From the NCBI GenBank assembly GCA_020633895.1, contig JACKCT010000007.1, forward strand, positions 121,468 to 185,467: DNA of 64,000 bases, written 5' to 3'. The notes beneath the pieces were generated by a model, which ran no database searches, had not been told where the DNA came from, and saw nothing but the letters and a program-made list of their open reading frames with translations. The first letter of the stretch is position 1, and each line of letters starts with the position of its first letter. The DNA comes from Deltaproteobacteria bacterium. Its GTDB lineage: Bacteria > Lernaellota > Lernaellaia > JACKCT01. Of this stretch, positions 7,642 through 15,850 are shown piece by piece. The position numbers and the translations under genes were made by a program.

Positions 7642-7760
7642 TAAGAGCAATGCAAGAGACGTCGTTCCGATACGACGTGGTTAGGAGGTTCGGACTCGCG
7701 ACATTGCCTTCGCTCGGCGGGAGGGTCGATTTGACGGGGGTACGCAGGATGCGTCCTTCG

Positions 7761-7808
7761 GAAAACAAAGGAATGTTTTCTCAACTCAACAGGTATCACG
7801 GAGGATAC
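7761..7808 (+). promoter_or_regulatory. Two candidate CsrA-binding hairpins in the flagellin 2 leader
   Basis: Hairpin 1 (7761-7780): GAAAAC / GTTTTC with loop AAAGGAAT. Hairpin 2 (7793-7808): GTATC / GATAC with loop ACGGAG, holding the Shine-Dalgarno before ATG 7813. The GGA triplets are again 30 bases apart. Relative to flagellin 1 the stem keeps pairing (A-U in place of G-U) while the surrounding leader has diverged. Confidence 0.72.
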
Positions 7809-7812
7809 ACAA

Positions 7813-8625
7813 ATGTCTCTGACAGTTGTCAACAATGTTTCTTCGATCAACGCCCAACGTCACGTCAACAAATCGCAGCAAAGCCTCGGCAAAAGCCTCG
7901 AGAAGCTGTCGTCCGGTCTGCGCATCAACCGCGCCGCCGATGACGCCGCCGGTCTGGCCATTTCCGAGAAACTGCGGGCGAATGTGCGCGCGTTGGGCCA
8001 AGCCGGCCGCAATGTGAACGATGCGGTCTCCCTGCTGCAGACCACGGAAGGCGCGATGGGAGAGGTTTCGGATATGCTCATTCGCATGAAAGAGCTGTCC
8101 GAGCAGGCCGCTACCGGCACGCTGGGAACGACCGAGCGTGGTTATCTGAACACCGAATACCAGGCCCTGCGCACGGAAATCACGCGCATCGCCGACAACA
8201 CCAAGTTTAACGAAACGTCTCTCCTCGATGGTACGCTGAGCAAGGAAGTTCAGGTCGGAATCACCTCCGGCGAGTCCATCACGGTGGCGTTCTCGGACAT
8301 CGATTCGGCGGCCTTGTCGCTGACGTCCAGCATCAGCACGGTCACGAATGCCAGCGCGGCCCTGACCTCGACCACGACCGCGATCAGCACCGTGGCCAGC
8401 CGTCGCGCTTCGGTCGGTGCGTTGCAGAACCGTTTCGAGTCGATCTCCAACTCGATCGCCAACCAGGTCGAGAACCTGACGGCCGCGGAAAGCCGCATCC
8501 GTGACGTGGACATCGCCGCCGAGTCGGCGAACCTGACCAAGAACTCGATCCTGGTGCAGGCCGGTGTGAGCGTCTTGGCCCAGGCCAATCAGTCGCCCCA
8601 GATCGCTCTGGCGCTGCTGAGCTAA
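7813..8625 (+). CDS. fliC: Flagellin 2
   Basis: This is a second 270-residue flagellin, differing from flagellin 1 at only a few positions (second residue Ser for Ala, QS for FN near 22-23, V for I, G and D for Q and E near 85-90, and conservative changes near 145-195). It has the same D0/D1-only build and C-terminal ALLS. Nearly all silent differences fall in the 5' two thirds; the 3' end is identical to flagellin 1, pointing to gene conversion. It has its own promoter, leader and terminator, so the two can be dosed separately. Confidence 0.97.
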   Translation: MSLTVVNNVSSINAQRHVNKSQQSLGKSLEKLSSGLRINRAADDAAGLAISEKLRANVRALGQAGRNVNDAVSLLQTTEGAMGEVSDMLIRMKELSEQAATGTLGTTERGYLNTEYQALRTEITRIADNTKFNETSLLDGTLSKEVQVGITSGESITVAFSDIDSAALSLTSSISTVTNASAALTSTTTAISTVASRRASVGALQNRFESISNSIANQVENLTAAESRIRDVDIAAESANLTKNSILVQAGVSVLAQANQSPQIALALLS

Positions 8626-8681
8626 GGTCCGGTCCGTCCTCCGCCGCCGCGTAACGGTGTCGGAAAATTGAGAACGCATTT

Positions 8682-8719
8682 CGGGAAAGAGGCATTGCCT
8701 CCTTCCCGTTTTTCTTTTT
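8682..8719 (+). terminator. Intrinsic terminator of flagellin 2
   Basis: CGGGAA-A-GAGGC / GCCTC-C-TTCCCG with an ATT loop is followed by TTTTTCTTTTT. It lies between flagellin 2 and the convergent glycosyltransferase gene ending at 8810. Confidence 0.9.
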
Positions 8720-8809
8720 CGGTAAGAATGCCTCGATTTGAGGGATGACGATCCGACGGAAATAGGCTGTTGGATTCTCGCGGAATCGAAATGGTTTCGA
8801 GGGGACGGC

Positions 8810-10747
8810 TTATTCGGCCAGGGAGCGGCTTTGCGCCATGCGGTCCATGGCCTGGAGCAATTCGGAGCTCCCGTCCAGGAGCGTTTTGTAGACGTGGATT
8901 GTCTGCTGGAGGTTCAAGCGAAGCTGCTCGCCGTCGGACAGGCCGTCGTAGTCGAAAATCTGCTCGGTCAAGAACAGGCCCATATTGCAGATCGGGCTGA
9001 GCAGTTCGTCCAGGCTTTCCAGAAGAGGCTGAACTTTCTTGTCGGTCTTTTCAGCCTTGACGATGGCCCGATGACTGGCCGGACCGGGCTTGCGCAGGGA
9101 AGCGCATTCTTCGAGGCCTTTTTCAAGGAGTGGCATCGCGTCGCTAAGCAAGCGACGAAGTCGCAGCGTCTCGTGACGGTGCTGCTTGAGACTGTCCCGG
9201 ATTTTCGCCGCGTCGATCGGCGTCGGCGCATGCAGCTTTTCCAGACGACCCCGCACGTCGATTTCCAGCGTCGGCAGCTCGGCCAGGCATTCGGCTAGCG
9301 GCATCTGCTCAAAACCTCGGATGCGAGCGCCGCCTTCGGTGCAGTTCACGGCGCGCCGTCCGAGGGCCTTGATGACCGGGACGCTTTGCTCATACCAGAT
9401 CTGATAATTGCGCAGATTGGTCTGCGTGAGGACCTGATCGCCGTTGTAGCCTTCGATCCAGTGAAAGCCTTTCTGGCGCAACTCCGCGCTTTGGGGATCC
9501 CAATCCTCGCTGTTGGGATCAATGTCTTCGGCGCCCATGGATCCGATCCCCGCGGCATGCATGGCGCCGTCTCGGGAGTACGCCAGGTCCTGGCCGACGA
9601 GGATGATGGGATCCGCGCCGATGATGGAGGTCAGCGAAAACGACGCGGTGGCGACGGATCCGCCGGCGGGGATCAGGCTGCGAACACGCTGTAGGGCGCG
9701 AATAAACCAAAGATTGGACGACGCGGCGCCCGAAAAACCGAAGATGCCCTTGAAAGGGTAGTGCCACAGCGCCGGATGGCATTGCAGGTCGAGGGCGGCG
9801 AAGGTCCGATCCAGGCCATCGATTCCGTCGAATTGGGAACGGATATCGTTGGATTCGAGCGCGACGACGATGTCGGGCACGATGTCGTGCTGGACGAGTT
9901 TTCGCAGCGCGGTTCCGACGCTGATGATCGCCACGCGGTCGCGATAGCGGGCCAACTCGCGGACGTTCTTGTCCAGCGACGGACCGGCGGCAACCACCAC
10001 CCAGGGCACGCCGATGAACTCTTGGCGCAATACCTCGACACCCGGATGGGCGGCGAAGACATCGAAGTTTTCCACCGAGTAGGAAAACCAGTCCTTGTTT
10101 TTGATGAGCGACGTCTGGGCCAGGATATCGGTGTTGCGAATCAAGGTCGCAATGCGTTGGTGCACTTTTTCGATCAACGCGGCGTAAGGCTTGCGGTAGC
10201 CGGGCGCGGCGGTGAACTCCAGGTCGGGACGCATCCGGGAGCGATACTTGAGGTCGAGATAGAGATCCTCGGGATCGAAGACGATGCGCAGCTTCTTGGC
10301 CACGATGGGCTCGGTCAGATCCACCATCGAAAGGGTCGTCCAAAGCACCGCCGGATCCGGTTCCACGCAATGCACCGTCTTGCATCCGGTCGCCAAGGCC
10401 TCCCGGACCAGGTATCCCCCCGCAATGCCGAAAACGACCAGGAGATCCGGTGTTTCACCGTGGCGCTCCAGCACGCGACGCATTTCATCGGCGGCTTCGC
10501 GTTCGGGGTCGTAACGGCTGGTGAGATAGCGGCCGTCGCGGGGGAAGGTCGGGGTGCCGGAACGGGCCGTCTCCGGTTCGAAGGTGTCGTCGAGGGTGGG
10601 GTCTTGGTCCAGCAGATGAAACCGGGCGTCAACCTTGTTCAACGCCGCGAAATTCGCCGTCAACAGCTCCGCGGAACGCATCGTGGCGAGCGGAGCGGCG
10701 TCGTTTGTGGCGTGTGTGGCGATTTTTTCGTTCGCGGCAATCGACAT
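8810..10747 (-). CDS. Maf/MptE-like (DUF115) glycosyltransferase, probable flagellin-modifying enzyme
   Basis: The product has the 6-hydroxymethylpterin pyrophosphokinase MptE-like / DUF115 core: VPWVVVAAGPSLDKNVRELARY followed by VAIISVGTALRKLVQHDIVPDIVVALESND, then GGSVATASFSLTSIIGADPIILVGQDLAYS. In motility accessory factors (Maf) this core transfers nonulosonic sugars such as pseudaminic acid to flagellin. A Rossmann-like region precedes the core and helices follow. I prefer ATG 10747 (GGA upstream; ~645 residues); the frame is open to 10927 but that part runs into the flaG promoter. It lies next to the flagellins and flaG, which supports a flagellar role; the donor sugar is unknown. Confidence 0.8.
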   Translation of the reverse strand: MSIAANEKIATHATNDAAPLATMRSAELLTANFAALNKVDARFHLLDQDPTLDDTFEPETARSGTPTFPRDGRYLTSRYDPEREAADEMRRVLERHGETPDLLVVFGIAGGYLVREALATGCKTVHCVEPDPAVLWTTLSMVDLTEPIVAKKLRIVFDPEDLYLDLKYRSRMRPDLEFTAAPGYRKPYAALIEKVHQRIATLIRNTDILAQTSLIKNKDWFSYSVENFDVFAAHPGVEVLRQEFIGVPWVVVAAGPSLDKNVRELARYRDRVAIISVGTALRKLVQHDIVPDIVVALESNDIRSQFDGIDGLDRTFAALDLQCHPALWHYPFKGIFGFSGAASSNLWFIRALQRVRSLIPAGGSVATASFSLTSIIGADPIILVGQDLAYSRDGAMHAAGIGSMGAEDIDPNSEDWDPQSAELRQKGFHWIEGYNGDQVLTQTNLRNYQIWYEQSVPVIKALGRRAVNCTEGGARIRGFEQMPLAECLAELPTLEIDVRGRLEKLHAPTPIDAAKIRDSLKQHRHETLRLRRLLSDAMPLLEKGLEECASLRKPGPASHRAIVKAEKTDKKVQPLLESLDELLSPICNMGLFLTEQIFDYDGLSDGEQLRLNLQQTIHVYKTLLDGSSELLQAMDRMAQSRSLAE

Positions 10748-10865
10748 TTTTCCGGGCCCCGGTTCACCTGTGGGTGCCATGGTTGGAATATCGCCGTTTC
10801 GCCGTCGGTCCTTGACCATAATTGCCGCGCCTGACGGCCACCGGGGGCGCAAGTGGTGATTTCTT

Positions 10866-10893
10866 TTAAGTTTGCTGAATTTTGTGCCGATGA
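10866..10893 (+). promoter_or_regulatory. Sigma-28 promoter of flaG-fliD-fliS
   Basis: TTAAGTTT, 12 bases, GCCGATGA: 7 of 8 matches in each half of the consensus. It faces flaG and overlaps the possible N-terminal extension of the divergent glycosyltransferase, one more reason to shorten that gene. Confidence 0.8.
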
Positions 10894-10900
10894 CATCCAT

Positions 10901-10922
10901 CAGGAAAGGATTCCTGTGGAGG
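10901..10922 (+). promoter_or_regulatory. Candidate CsrA-binding hairpin before flaG
   Basis: CAGGAA / TTCCTG pair perfectly around the tetraloop AGGA (10901-10916), and a second GGA follows within the Shine-Dalgarno GGAGG (10918-10922), seven bases from ATG 10929. The hairpin would lie within ~10 bases of the expected mRNA start. Confidence 0.6.
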
Positions 10923-10928
10923 TCCAAA

Positions 10929-11291
10929 ATGGCACCTTACGCATCGGATGTCGTCGTCATGGATGCGACGAATTCGGCAAGAGGAGGCTCCCAGCCACGC
11001 GTTAAACCGTCGAAATCCTTGGATTTTGCGGGGCCCGCGAAGCCGGAGCCGGAAGACGTCAAGCCCGATAAGAAACCGGTGGCCAAGGACGTCAAAAGCA
11101 ACGAAGTCGATCTGGACAACAGCGGCACGAAGGTGTCCTTCGAGATCGACAACGAGCGCAAGGAAGTGGTGGTTCGCTTGCTGGATAAGGAAAGCGGCGA
11201 AGTCATCCGCGAGGTTCCGCCGGAGAAACTGCGGGACGTGGCCGAGATGCTCAAGAAGGTCTGCGGCAACTTGCGCGACTGCACGGCTTAA
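10929..11291 (+). CDS. flaG: Flagellar protein FlaG
   Basis: The 120-residue product has a charged N-terminal half and a C-terminal FlaG domain from ~62: KVSFEIDNERKEVVVRLLDKESGEVIREVPPEKLRDVAEMLKK. FlaG influences filament length in several bacteria; its molecular role is not settled. I start at ATG 10929, preceded by GGAGG; the longer frame from 10872 would begin inside the sigma-28 promoter. It is followed by fliD and fliS, its normal partners. Confidence 0.9.
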   Translation: MAPYASDVVVMDATNSARGGSQPRVKPSKSLDFAGPAKPEPEDVKPDKKPVAKDVKSNEVDLDNSGTKVSFEIDNERKEVVVRLLDKESGEVIREVPPEKLRDVAEMLKKVCGNLRDCTA

Positions 11292-11360
11292 GCCGCCGGG
11301 TCGAGTCGTTTCACGAATCGGTCGAGCGCCGAAAGGCGGCGCGTCGGCCCGAGGAGAACT

Positions 11361-12914
11361 ATGTCCGGAGTCGGTCTAGCCAGCGGTATCGATTCGGCGA
11401 CGCTCATTGCCCAGCTCATGTCCATTGAGCGGCGGCCGGTGGTGCGCATGGAACAGCGCATTCAGGCCAAGCAGAAACAACTGAGCGTTTACGCTGATCT
11501 GAAGAGTCGTTTGGATTCGCTGCGCAGCGCCGCGTCGGGCATCAAGACGGCTTCGGCGTTTTCCAAAATCACCGCCAGCAGCTCCAACGAAGATTTGGTC
11601 ACGGTCTCCGCCGACGGCACGGCCCAGACCGGCTCCCACACGCTCAAAGTCTCCCAACTCGCCACCAACCAGATCAGCGTCAGCCAAGGCTTCGCGTCGA
11701 ACACCGCCGAAGTGGGCACCGGCACGTTCCGGATCACCAAGGACGGCGAGGACACGGACATTGTCCTGAACTCCACCAACGCCACGCTCAAGGGCCTGCG
11801 TGACGCCATCAACGACGCGGACATCGGCATCACCGCCTCGATCATCAACGACGGCGGCGCGACGCCTTATCGCCTGGTTCTTTCCTCGGATGACACGGGC
11901 ACGGACAACGGTTTCACCACGTCGGTGATCGGGTTTTCCGGCACGGAGCCGACGTTCACCACCGGCGGCGGGGAGGGCATCCCCGGCCAGGCGGCCCAGA
12001 ACGCGCTTCTGACCTTCGACGGCATCAGCGTCAGCAAGTCGAGCAACGAGGTGGACGACCTGATCGAAGGCGTGACGTTCTATCTCAACGACGCGGACGC
12101 TTCCAAAACGGTCAACGTCACGCTGGATTCGAACACCGACGCGATCGTCGAGTCGATCCAGGGTTTTGTGGACGCCTACAACGACGTCATCAATTTCGTC
12201 AACAACAAGCGCGGCGAAGACTCGGTGCGCGGCGACTCGACTTTTTCGGGCGTTGTCAGCGAGATGCAGAAGATCCTGCTGGACGGCGTGTCCAATCCCA
12301 ACGGGCAGTACTCCCATCTCTCCCAGGTGGGCGTGGGCACCTCCAGCGGCAATCTGTCGATCAACAGCGAAAAGCTGCGCGACGCCTTGGACGACAATTT
12401 CGACGACGTGATCGCGCTGTTCACCACCGGCGGCAAAACCACCGACGGCCAGGTCAGCTTCCAGAGCAGCACCGACGAGTCGGTTTCGGGCACGTACGAA
12501 GTCGTCATCAATTCGGTGGGCTCGAGCCTGACGGGCACCATCGGCGGCTACGCGGCCAACCCGTTCGCCGGGAATTTCCTGGTCGGCGCCGAAGGCACCC
12601 CGGTCGAAGGCCTGATGGTCAAATTCACCGGGACGACGGCGGGGACCTACGGCAATGTGTCGTTCTCGACCGGTATCATGGAAAACTTCGAGCGGCGCCT
12701 CGACGATTATCTGTCCGGCTCGGACAACATTCTGTCGGCCCGGGAAGACGCCATCAACGACGCGATCGAAAATCTGGAAGACCAGATCGACTCCAAAGAG
12801 CTGATTTTGGAGAAGCGCCAGTCGGCCTTGACCGCCAAATTCACGCGCATGGAAACACTGATTTCCCAGCTTCAGACGCAGCAGAATTCGCTGTCGTCGC
12901 TCAGTTATTTTTAA
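11361..12914 (+). CDS. fliD: Flagellar filament cap protein FliD
   Basis: FliD (HAP2) caps the filament tip and guides flagellin folding. The 517-residue product begins MSGVGLASGIDSATLIAQLMSIERRPVVRMEQRI, the FliD_N signature, and ends with a coiled-coil FliD_C region (IENLEDQIDSKELILEKRQSALTAKFTRMETLISQLQTQQ). The middle carries the usual beta-rich insertion. GAGGAG precedes the ATG. Co-transcribed with flaG and fliS. Confidence 0.96.
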   Translation: MSGVGLASGIDSATLIAQLMSIERRPVVRMEQRIQAKQKQLSVYADLKSRLDSLRSAASGIKTASAFSKITASSSNEDLVTVSADGTAQTGSHTLKVSQLATNQISVSQGFASNTAEVGTGTFRITKDGEDTDIVLNSTNATLKGLRDAINDADIGITASIINDGGATPYRLVLSSDDTGTDNGFTTSVIGFSGTEPTFTTGGGEGIPGQAAQNALLTFDGISVSKSSNEVDDLIEGVTFYLNDADASKTVNVTLDSNTDAIVESIQGFVDAYNDVINFVNNKRGEDSVRGDSTFSGVVSEMQKILLDGVSNPNGQYSHLSQVGVGTSSGNLSINSEKLRDALDDNFDDVIALFTTGGKTTDGQVSFQSSTDESVSGTYEVVINSVGSSLTGTIGGYAANPFAGNFLVGAEGTPVEGLMVKFTGTTAGTYGNVSFSTGIMENFERRLDDYLSGSDNILSAREDAINDAIENLEDQIDSKELILEKRQSALTAKFTRMETLISQLQTQQNSLSSLSYF

Positions 12915-12947
12915 GCTGATGCCCACGGGCACGAAAGGAGAGGGCGA

Positions 12948-13400
12948 GTGACACCTCATGGGGGACAAATCGCCGCCTATGCGTCCAATGACGTGAATAC
13001 GGCCAACCGCCTGCAATTGCTCATTATGCTCTACGAAGGCGCGATTCGGTTCATGAGCCGGGCCAACGAGGCGATGAAGGCCGGAAACCTGGCCGACAAG
13101 GGGCTGTATCTGCACAAAGCCCAGGCGATCATCGATGAGTTCAAGGGCACCCTGGATTTCTCGGCCAGCAAGGATTTGGCCACGGAACTGGAGCGCCTCT
13201 ACGACTTCATCACCGACCGCCTGCATGCGGCGAATATGCGCAACGACCGGCGTTCGCTGGCCGAGGCGATGAAAATCACCGGCATTCTGCGCGATGCCTG
13301 GGTGGAGCTGTCCGAACAGGTCGGTACCGGAACGGACGCTCATTTGGAACGGGCCGCCAAGGCGGTCAATGAAAACAGCGTCCTGCGCATCAGCGTCTAG
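12948..13400 (+). CDS. fliS: Flagellin chaperone FliS
   Basis: FliS binds the C-terminal helices of unexported flagellin and delivers it to the export gate. The 150-residue product begins at a GTG with AAAGGAGAGG upstream and contains YASNDVNTANRLQLLIMLYEGAIRFMSRANEAM (about 8-40), the FliS core, and RLYDFITDRLHAANMRND near 83-100. It follows fliD directly. Confidence 0.94.
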   Translation: MTPHGGQIAAYASNDVNTANRLQLLIMLYEGAIRFMSRANEAMKAGNLADKGLYLHKAQAIIDEFKGTLDFSASKDLATELERLYDFITDRLHAANMRNDRRSLAEAMKITGILRDAWVELSEQVGTGTDAHLERAAKAVNENSVLRISV

Positions 13401-13453
13401 GATCGCCGCGGCTGTCGCGGAGTGCATCGCGACACCGCCGCCATGTAGGAACC

Positions 13454-13918
13454 ATGCGTCGGGGGGACAAATCCATGGCTAGTGCTCAACAGGTCGAGCG
13501 TCGCTTGGCCCGTCAGATTCAGCTTCTCAAACGCATCAAGGCACTCGAACTGGACAAAGCCGAGATGATCCGCATCGGCGCGCTGGATGCGTTGGAGGCG
13601 GCGCAAACCGAATCGACGGATCTGGTCAAGGAAATCGTGGATCTGGATCGCGCGCTGGAAAACGAAACCATCGATCCCAACGCCGACGGCACGACGGTCA
13701 ATATGGACCGCATCCGCCAGCTCAAGGGCCTCCTGCAACGCCTGGCTCACGAATCGACACAGTTGACCATGGACAACGGAAAGCAGTTACAGGAATCGCT
13801 GCATACCGATCGCGGTCAGTTGGCGGCAATCCAGTCGAATAAGACGGCCCTGGCGGGCTACAAAAACTCGACGGTCGAGGCGCCCACCGCGTCCGCACAA
13901 TCGCGAGGCTCTTTCTAA
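13454..13918 (+). CDS. FliT-like coiled-coil protein
   Basis: A 154-residue, mostly helical hydrophilic protein with long heptad stretches from ~13 to ~120 (RRLARQIQLLKRIKALELDKAEMI; RIRQLKGLLQRLAHES). Position after fliD-fliS is where FliT-type chaperones normally sit, and size fits, but sequence alone does not prove the family. Start: ATG 13454 with AGGA five bases upstream; ATG 13475 with GGGGGAC is an alternative. A shared terminator follows. Confidence 0.6.
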   Translation: MRRGDKSMASAQQVERRLARQIQLLKRIKALELDKAEMIRIGALDALEAAQTESTDLVKEIVDLDRALENETIDPNADGTTVNMDRIRQLKGLLQRLAHESTQLTMDNGKQLQESLHTDRGQLAAIQSNKTALAGYKNSTVEAPTASAQSRGSF

Positions 13919-13956
13919 GGCCCGATCCGCGCGACTTCCATCCGGCAAGACAAACG

Positions 13957-13987
13957 AAACCGCCCCGGAAATCCCGAGGCGGTTTTT
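13957..13987. terminator. Bidirectional intrinsic terminator
   Basis: AAACCGCC / GGCGGTTT around a 13-base loop, with a T-run on the plus strand and a short A/T context on the other. It separates the flagellar operon from mdh, which ends at 14020 on the minus strand. Confidence 0.8.
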
Positions 13988-14019
13988 GCGTTTCTTGGGT
14001 GTTTCGGGTGTCGAGCGGA

Positions 14020-14949
14020 CTACAGCCCCAGGGCTTCGACCAGGCCCTTGACCGCGTCCGCGGACTTGTCCAGAGCGGTCTTTTCCTCGGCGGTCAGTTC
14101 GATCTCGAAGACCTTCTCCAGGCCGCCGGCGCCCAGCAGGCACGGCACGCCCAAGTACAGGCCGTTATAGCCGTATTCGCCTTCGAGCAGCGCCGCGCAG
14201 GGCAGGACGCGTTTCTTGTCCTTGAGGATCGCCTCGGCCATCTGGATGCCGCTGGCGGCCGGGGAATAGAACGCGCTGCCGGTCTTGAGCAGTTTGACGA
14301 CCTCGGCGCCGGCGTTGCGGGTCCGGTCGACGATTTCAGCCAAGCGCTCGGCGGGGATCAAGGTTTCGACCGGAATGCCGCCCACCGACGAGTAGCGCGT
14401 CAGGGGCACCATGGTGTCGCCGTGGCCGCCCAGCACGAAGGCCGTTACGTCCTCGACCGACACGCCCAGCTCCATGGCGATGAAGGTGCGGAAGCGGGAG
14501 GAATCCAGCACGCCGGCCATGCCGATCACCCGCTCGCGGGGGAAGCCGGAGGCAGCCTTGGCCACGTGGCACATGGCGTCCAGCGGGTTGCTGATGACGA
14601 TGATCGTGCAGTTGGGCGAATACTTGGCCACCTGCTCGGTCACGTCGCCGACGATCTTCTTGTTGGTGGCCAACAGGTCGTCGCGGCTCATGCCCGGCTT
14701 GCGGGCGATGCCGGCGGTGATGATCACGACGTCCGAGTCGGCCGTCTCTTCATACGAATTGGCGCCCACGATGTTCGAATCGAAGCCCATGACCGGGCCG
14801 CCCTCGGCCAAATCCAACGCCTTGCCTTGAGGCAGGCCTTCCACGATATCGACCAGGACGATGTCGCCCAGCTCCGCCGCGGCCGCCCAGGCCATCGCCG
14901 AGGCGCCGACGTTACCCGCGCCCACGATCGTCAGTTTCTTTCTACCCAT
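14020..14949 (-). CDS. mdh: Malate dehydrogenase, LDH-like type
   Basis: Catalyses NAD-linked interconversion of malate and oxaloacetate in the TCA cycle. The 309-residue product has the dinucleotide motif GAGNVG (10-15), Asp34 at the end of the second strand (NAD preference), the substrate loop IARKPGMSR with Arg83 and Arg89, Arg152, and catalytic His176 in GGHGDTM. Arg rather than Gln at the loop position marks malate over lactate as substrate. Length is typical (~310). AGGAGCGAGAA lies upstream of the ATG. It stands alone, facing the flagellar operon. Confidence 0.95.
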   Translation of the reverse strand: MGRKKLTIVGAGNVGASAMAWAAAAELGDIVLVDIVEGLPQGKALDLAEGGPVMGFDSNIVGANSYEETADSDVVIITAGIARKPGMSRDDLLATNKKIVGDVTEQVAKYSPNCTIIVISNPLDAMCHVAKAASGFPRERVIGMAGVLDSSRFRTFIAMELGVSVEDVTAFVLGGHGDTMVPLTRYSSVGGIPVETLIPAERLAEIVDRTRNAGAEVVKLLKTGSAFYSPAASGIQMAEAILKDKKRVLPCAALLEGEYGYNGLYLGVPCLLGAGGLEKVFEIELTAEEKTALDKSADAVKGLVEALGL

Positions 14950-15055
14950 TTCTCGCTCCTTGCATCGCTATGGGGAGTGTGTCCGTCCGAAAAGCGGGGG
15001 CATTATAGCCATCGACGGTCCCGAGACAAGCCGTGTGCCGTCGTTTCGAGATGTC

Positions 15056-15122
15056 AGAGCCGCGCACGGTAGTAAGCGGTTTGGTTCGTCACGGCAACCC
15101 GCTGCCTACAGGTCGCGGCTCT
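15056..15122. repeat. REP-like palindromic element, copy 1
   Basis: AGAGCCGCG (15056-15064) pairs with CGCGGCTCT (15114-15122); inside, GTAG/CTAC and AGCGG/CCGCT extend the stem. It lies between mdh and the yciO-like gene. A second element with the same arm type is at 17468. The AGAGCC-GCG-...-GT-AG-...-AGCGGT arms resemble REP elements mobilised by RAYT transposases in other genomes; no such transposase is in the window. Confidence 0.7.
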
Positions 15123-15130
15123 GAAGGACC

Positions 15131-15754
15131 CTAGGCCATTTCGGCTTCGAAGGGGCCTTTGCCTTCGCGGATCAGGGTGGGTTCGTCGTCGACGAAGGAG
15201 ATGATGGTGGACGGCTCGGGCCAGATGTAGCCCGCGTCGATGATGAGGTCCGCGTGGCCGCCCAGGACGTGCTGGATTTCCTCCGGATCGGCCAGCAGAT
15301 CGCCGCCGTGGACATAGGCGCTGGTGGAGACGAGGGGATGGTCGAGGCGGTCGAGGATGGCGTGGCAGATCGGCTCGGCGGGGACGCGGATGCCGATTTC
15401 CTTGTTGTTGCCTTGGGTGTAGTGGGGGGCGGACTTGGTGGCGTTGAGGATAAAAGTATACGGACCGGGCAGCAGGCGCTTCATCGTGCGGAAGGCCGAG
15501 TTGGAGAGCATGGCGTATTCGGAAATGTTCGACAGATCCTTGCATAGGAACGACAGCGGCCGGTTCAGTGACTTCTTCTTGATCTGGTAAAGCATCTCCA
15601 CGCCGCGCTTGTTGTTCATATCCACGCCCAGGGCGTAGGTCGTATCCGTCGGATGCACCACGATGCCGCCCTTGCGCAGCACCTCGACAACCCGGTCGAT
15701 GAGGCGCCCCTGGGGGTCTTCGGGATGGATGTGGAGAATTTCAGCCTTGGCCAA
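15131..15754 (-). CDS. Sua5/YciO/YrdC family protein (YciO-type)
   Basis: The ~207-residue product carries the single YrdC domain: GGIVVHPTDTTYALGVDMNNK, QIKKKSLNRPLSFLCKDL, LPGPYTFIL and EIGIRVPAEP. YrdC/Sua5 proteins make threonylcarbamoyl-AMP for tRNA t6A; the YciO subgroup is related but its role is less certain. Length and the HIHPEDPQGR start fit YciO. I place the start at TTG 15754 (AAGGA upstream); the open frame to 15835 adds an Arg-rich stretch that looks non-coding. Confidence 0.82.
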   Translation of the reverse strand: MAKAEILHIHPEDPQGRLIDRVVEVLRKGGIVVHPTDTTYALGVDMNNKRGVEMLYQIKKKSLNRPLSFLCKDLSNISEYAMLSNSAFRTMKRLLPGPYTFILNATKSAPHYTQGNNKEIGIRVPAEPICHAILDRLDHPLVSTSAYVHGGDLLADPEEIQHVLGGHADLIIDAGYIWPEPSTIISFVDDEPTLIREGKGPFEAEMA

Positions 15755-15850
15755 CGTTTGCGTCCTTCGGCGACGAACGATGCGCCGCCGGAAATTGAAG
15801 GCACGGACCTTGGCCGACCGATATGGCGCTGTCAAGTCGGGGAAAAGGCG

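Noticed and set aside
11376-13427. A 683-codon open frame on the minus strand across fliD and fliS
   Set aside because: It mirrors well-supported plus-strand genes, has no domain or sensible composition (Arg/Val/Asp-rich antisense), and arises from GC-rich third positions.
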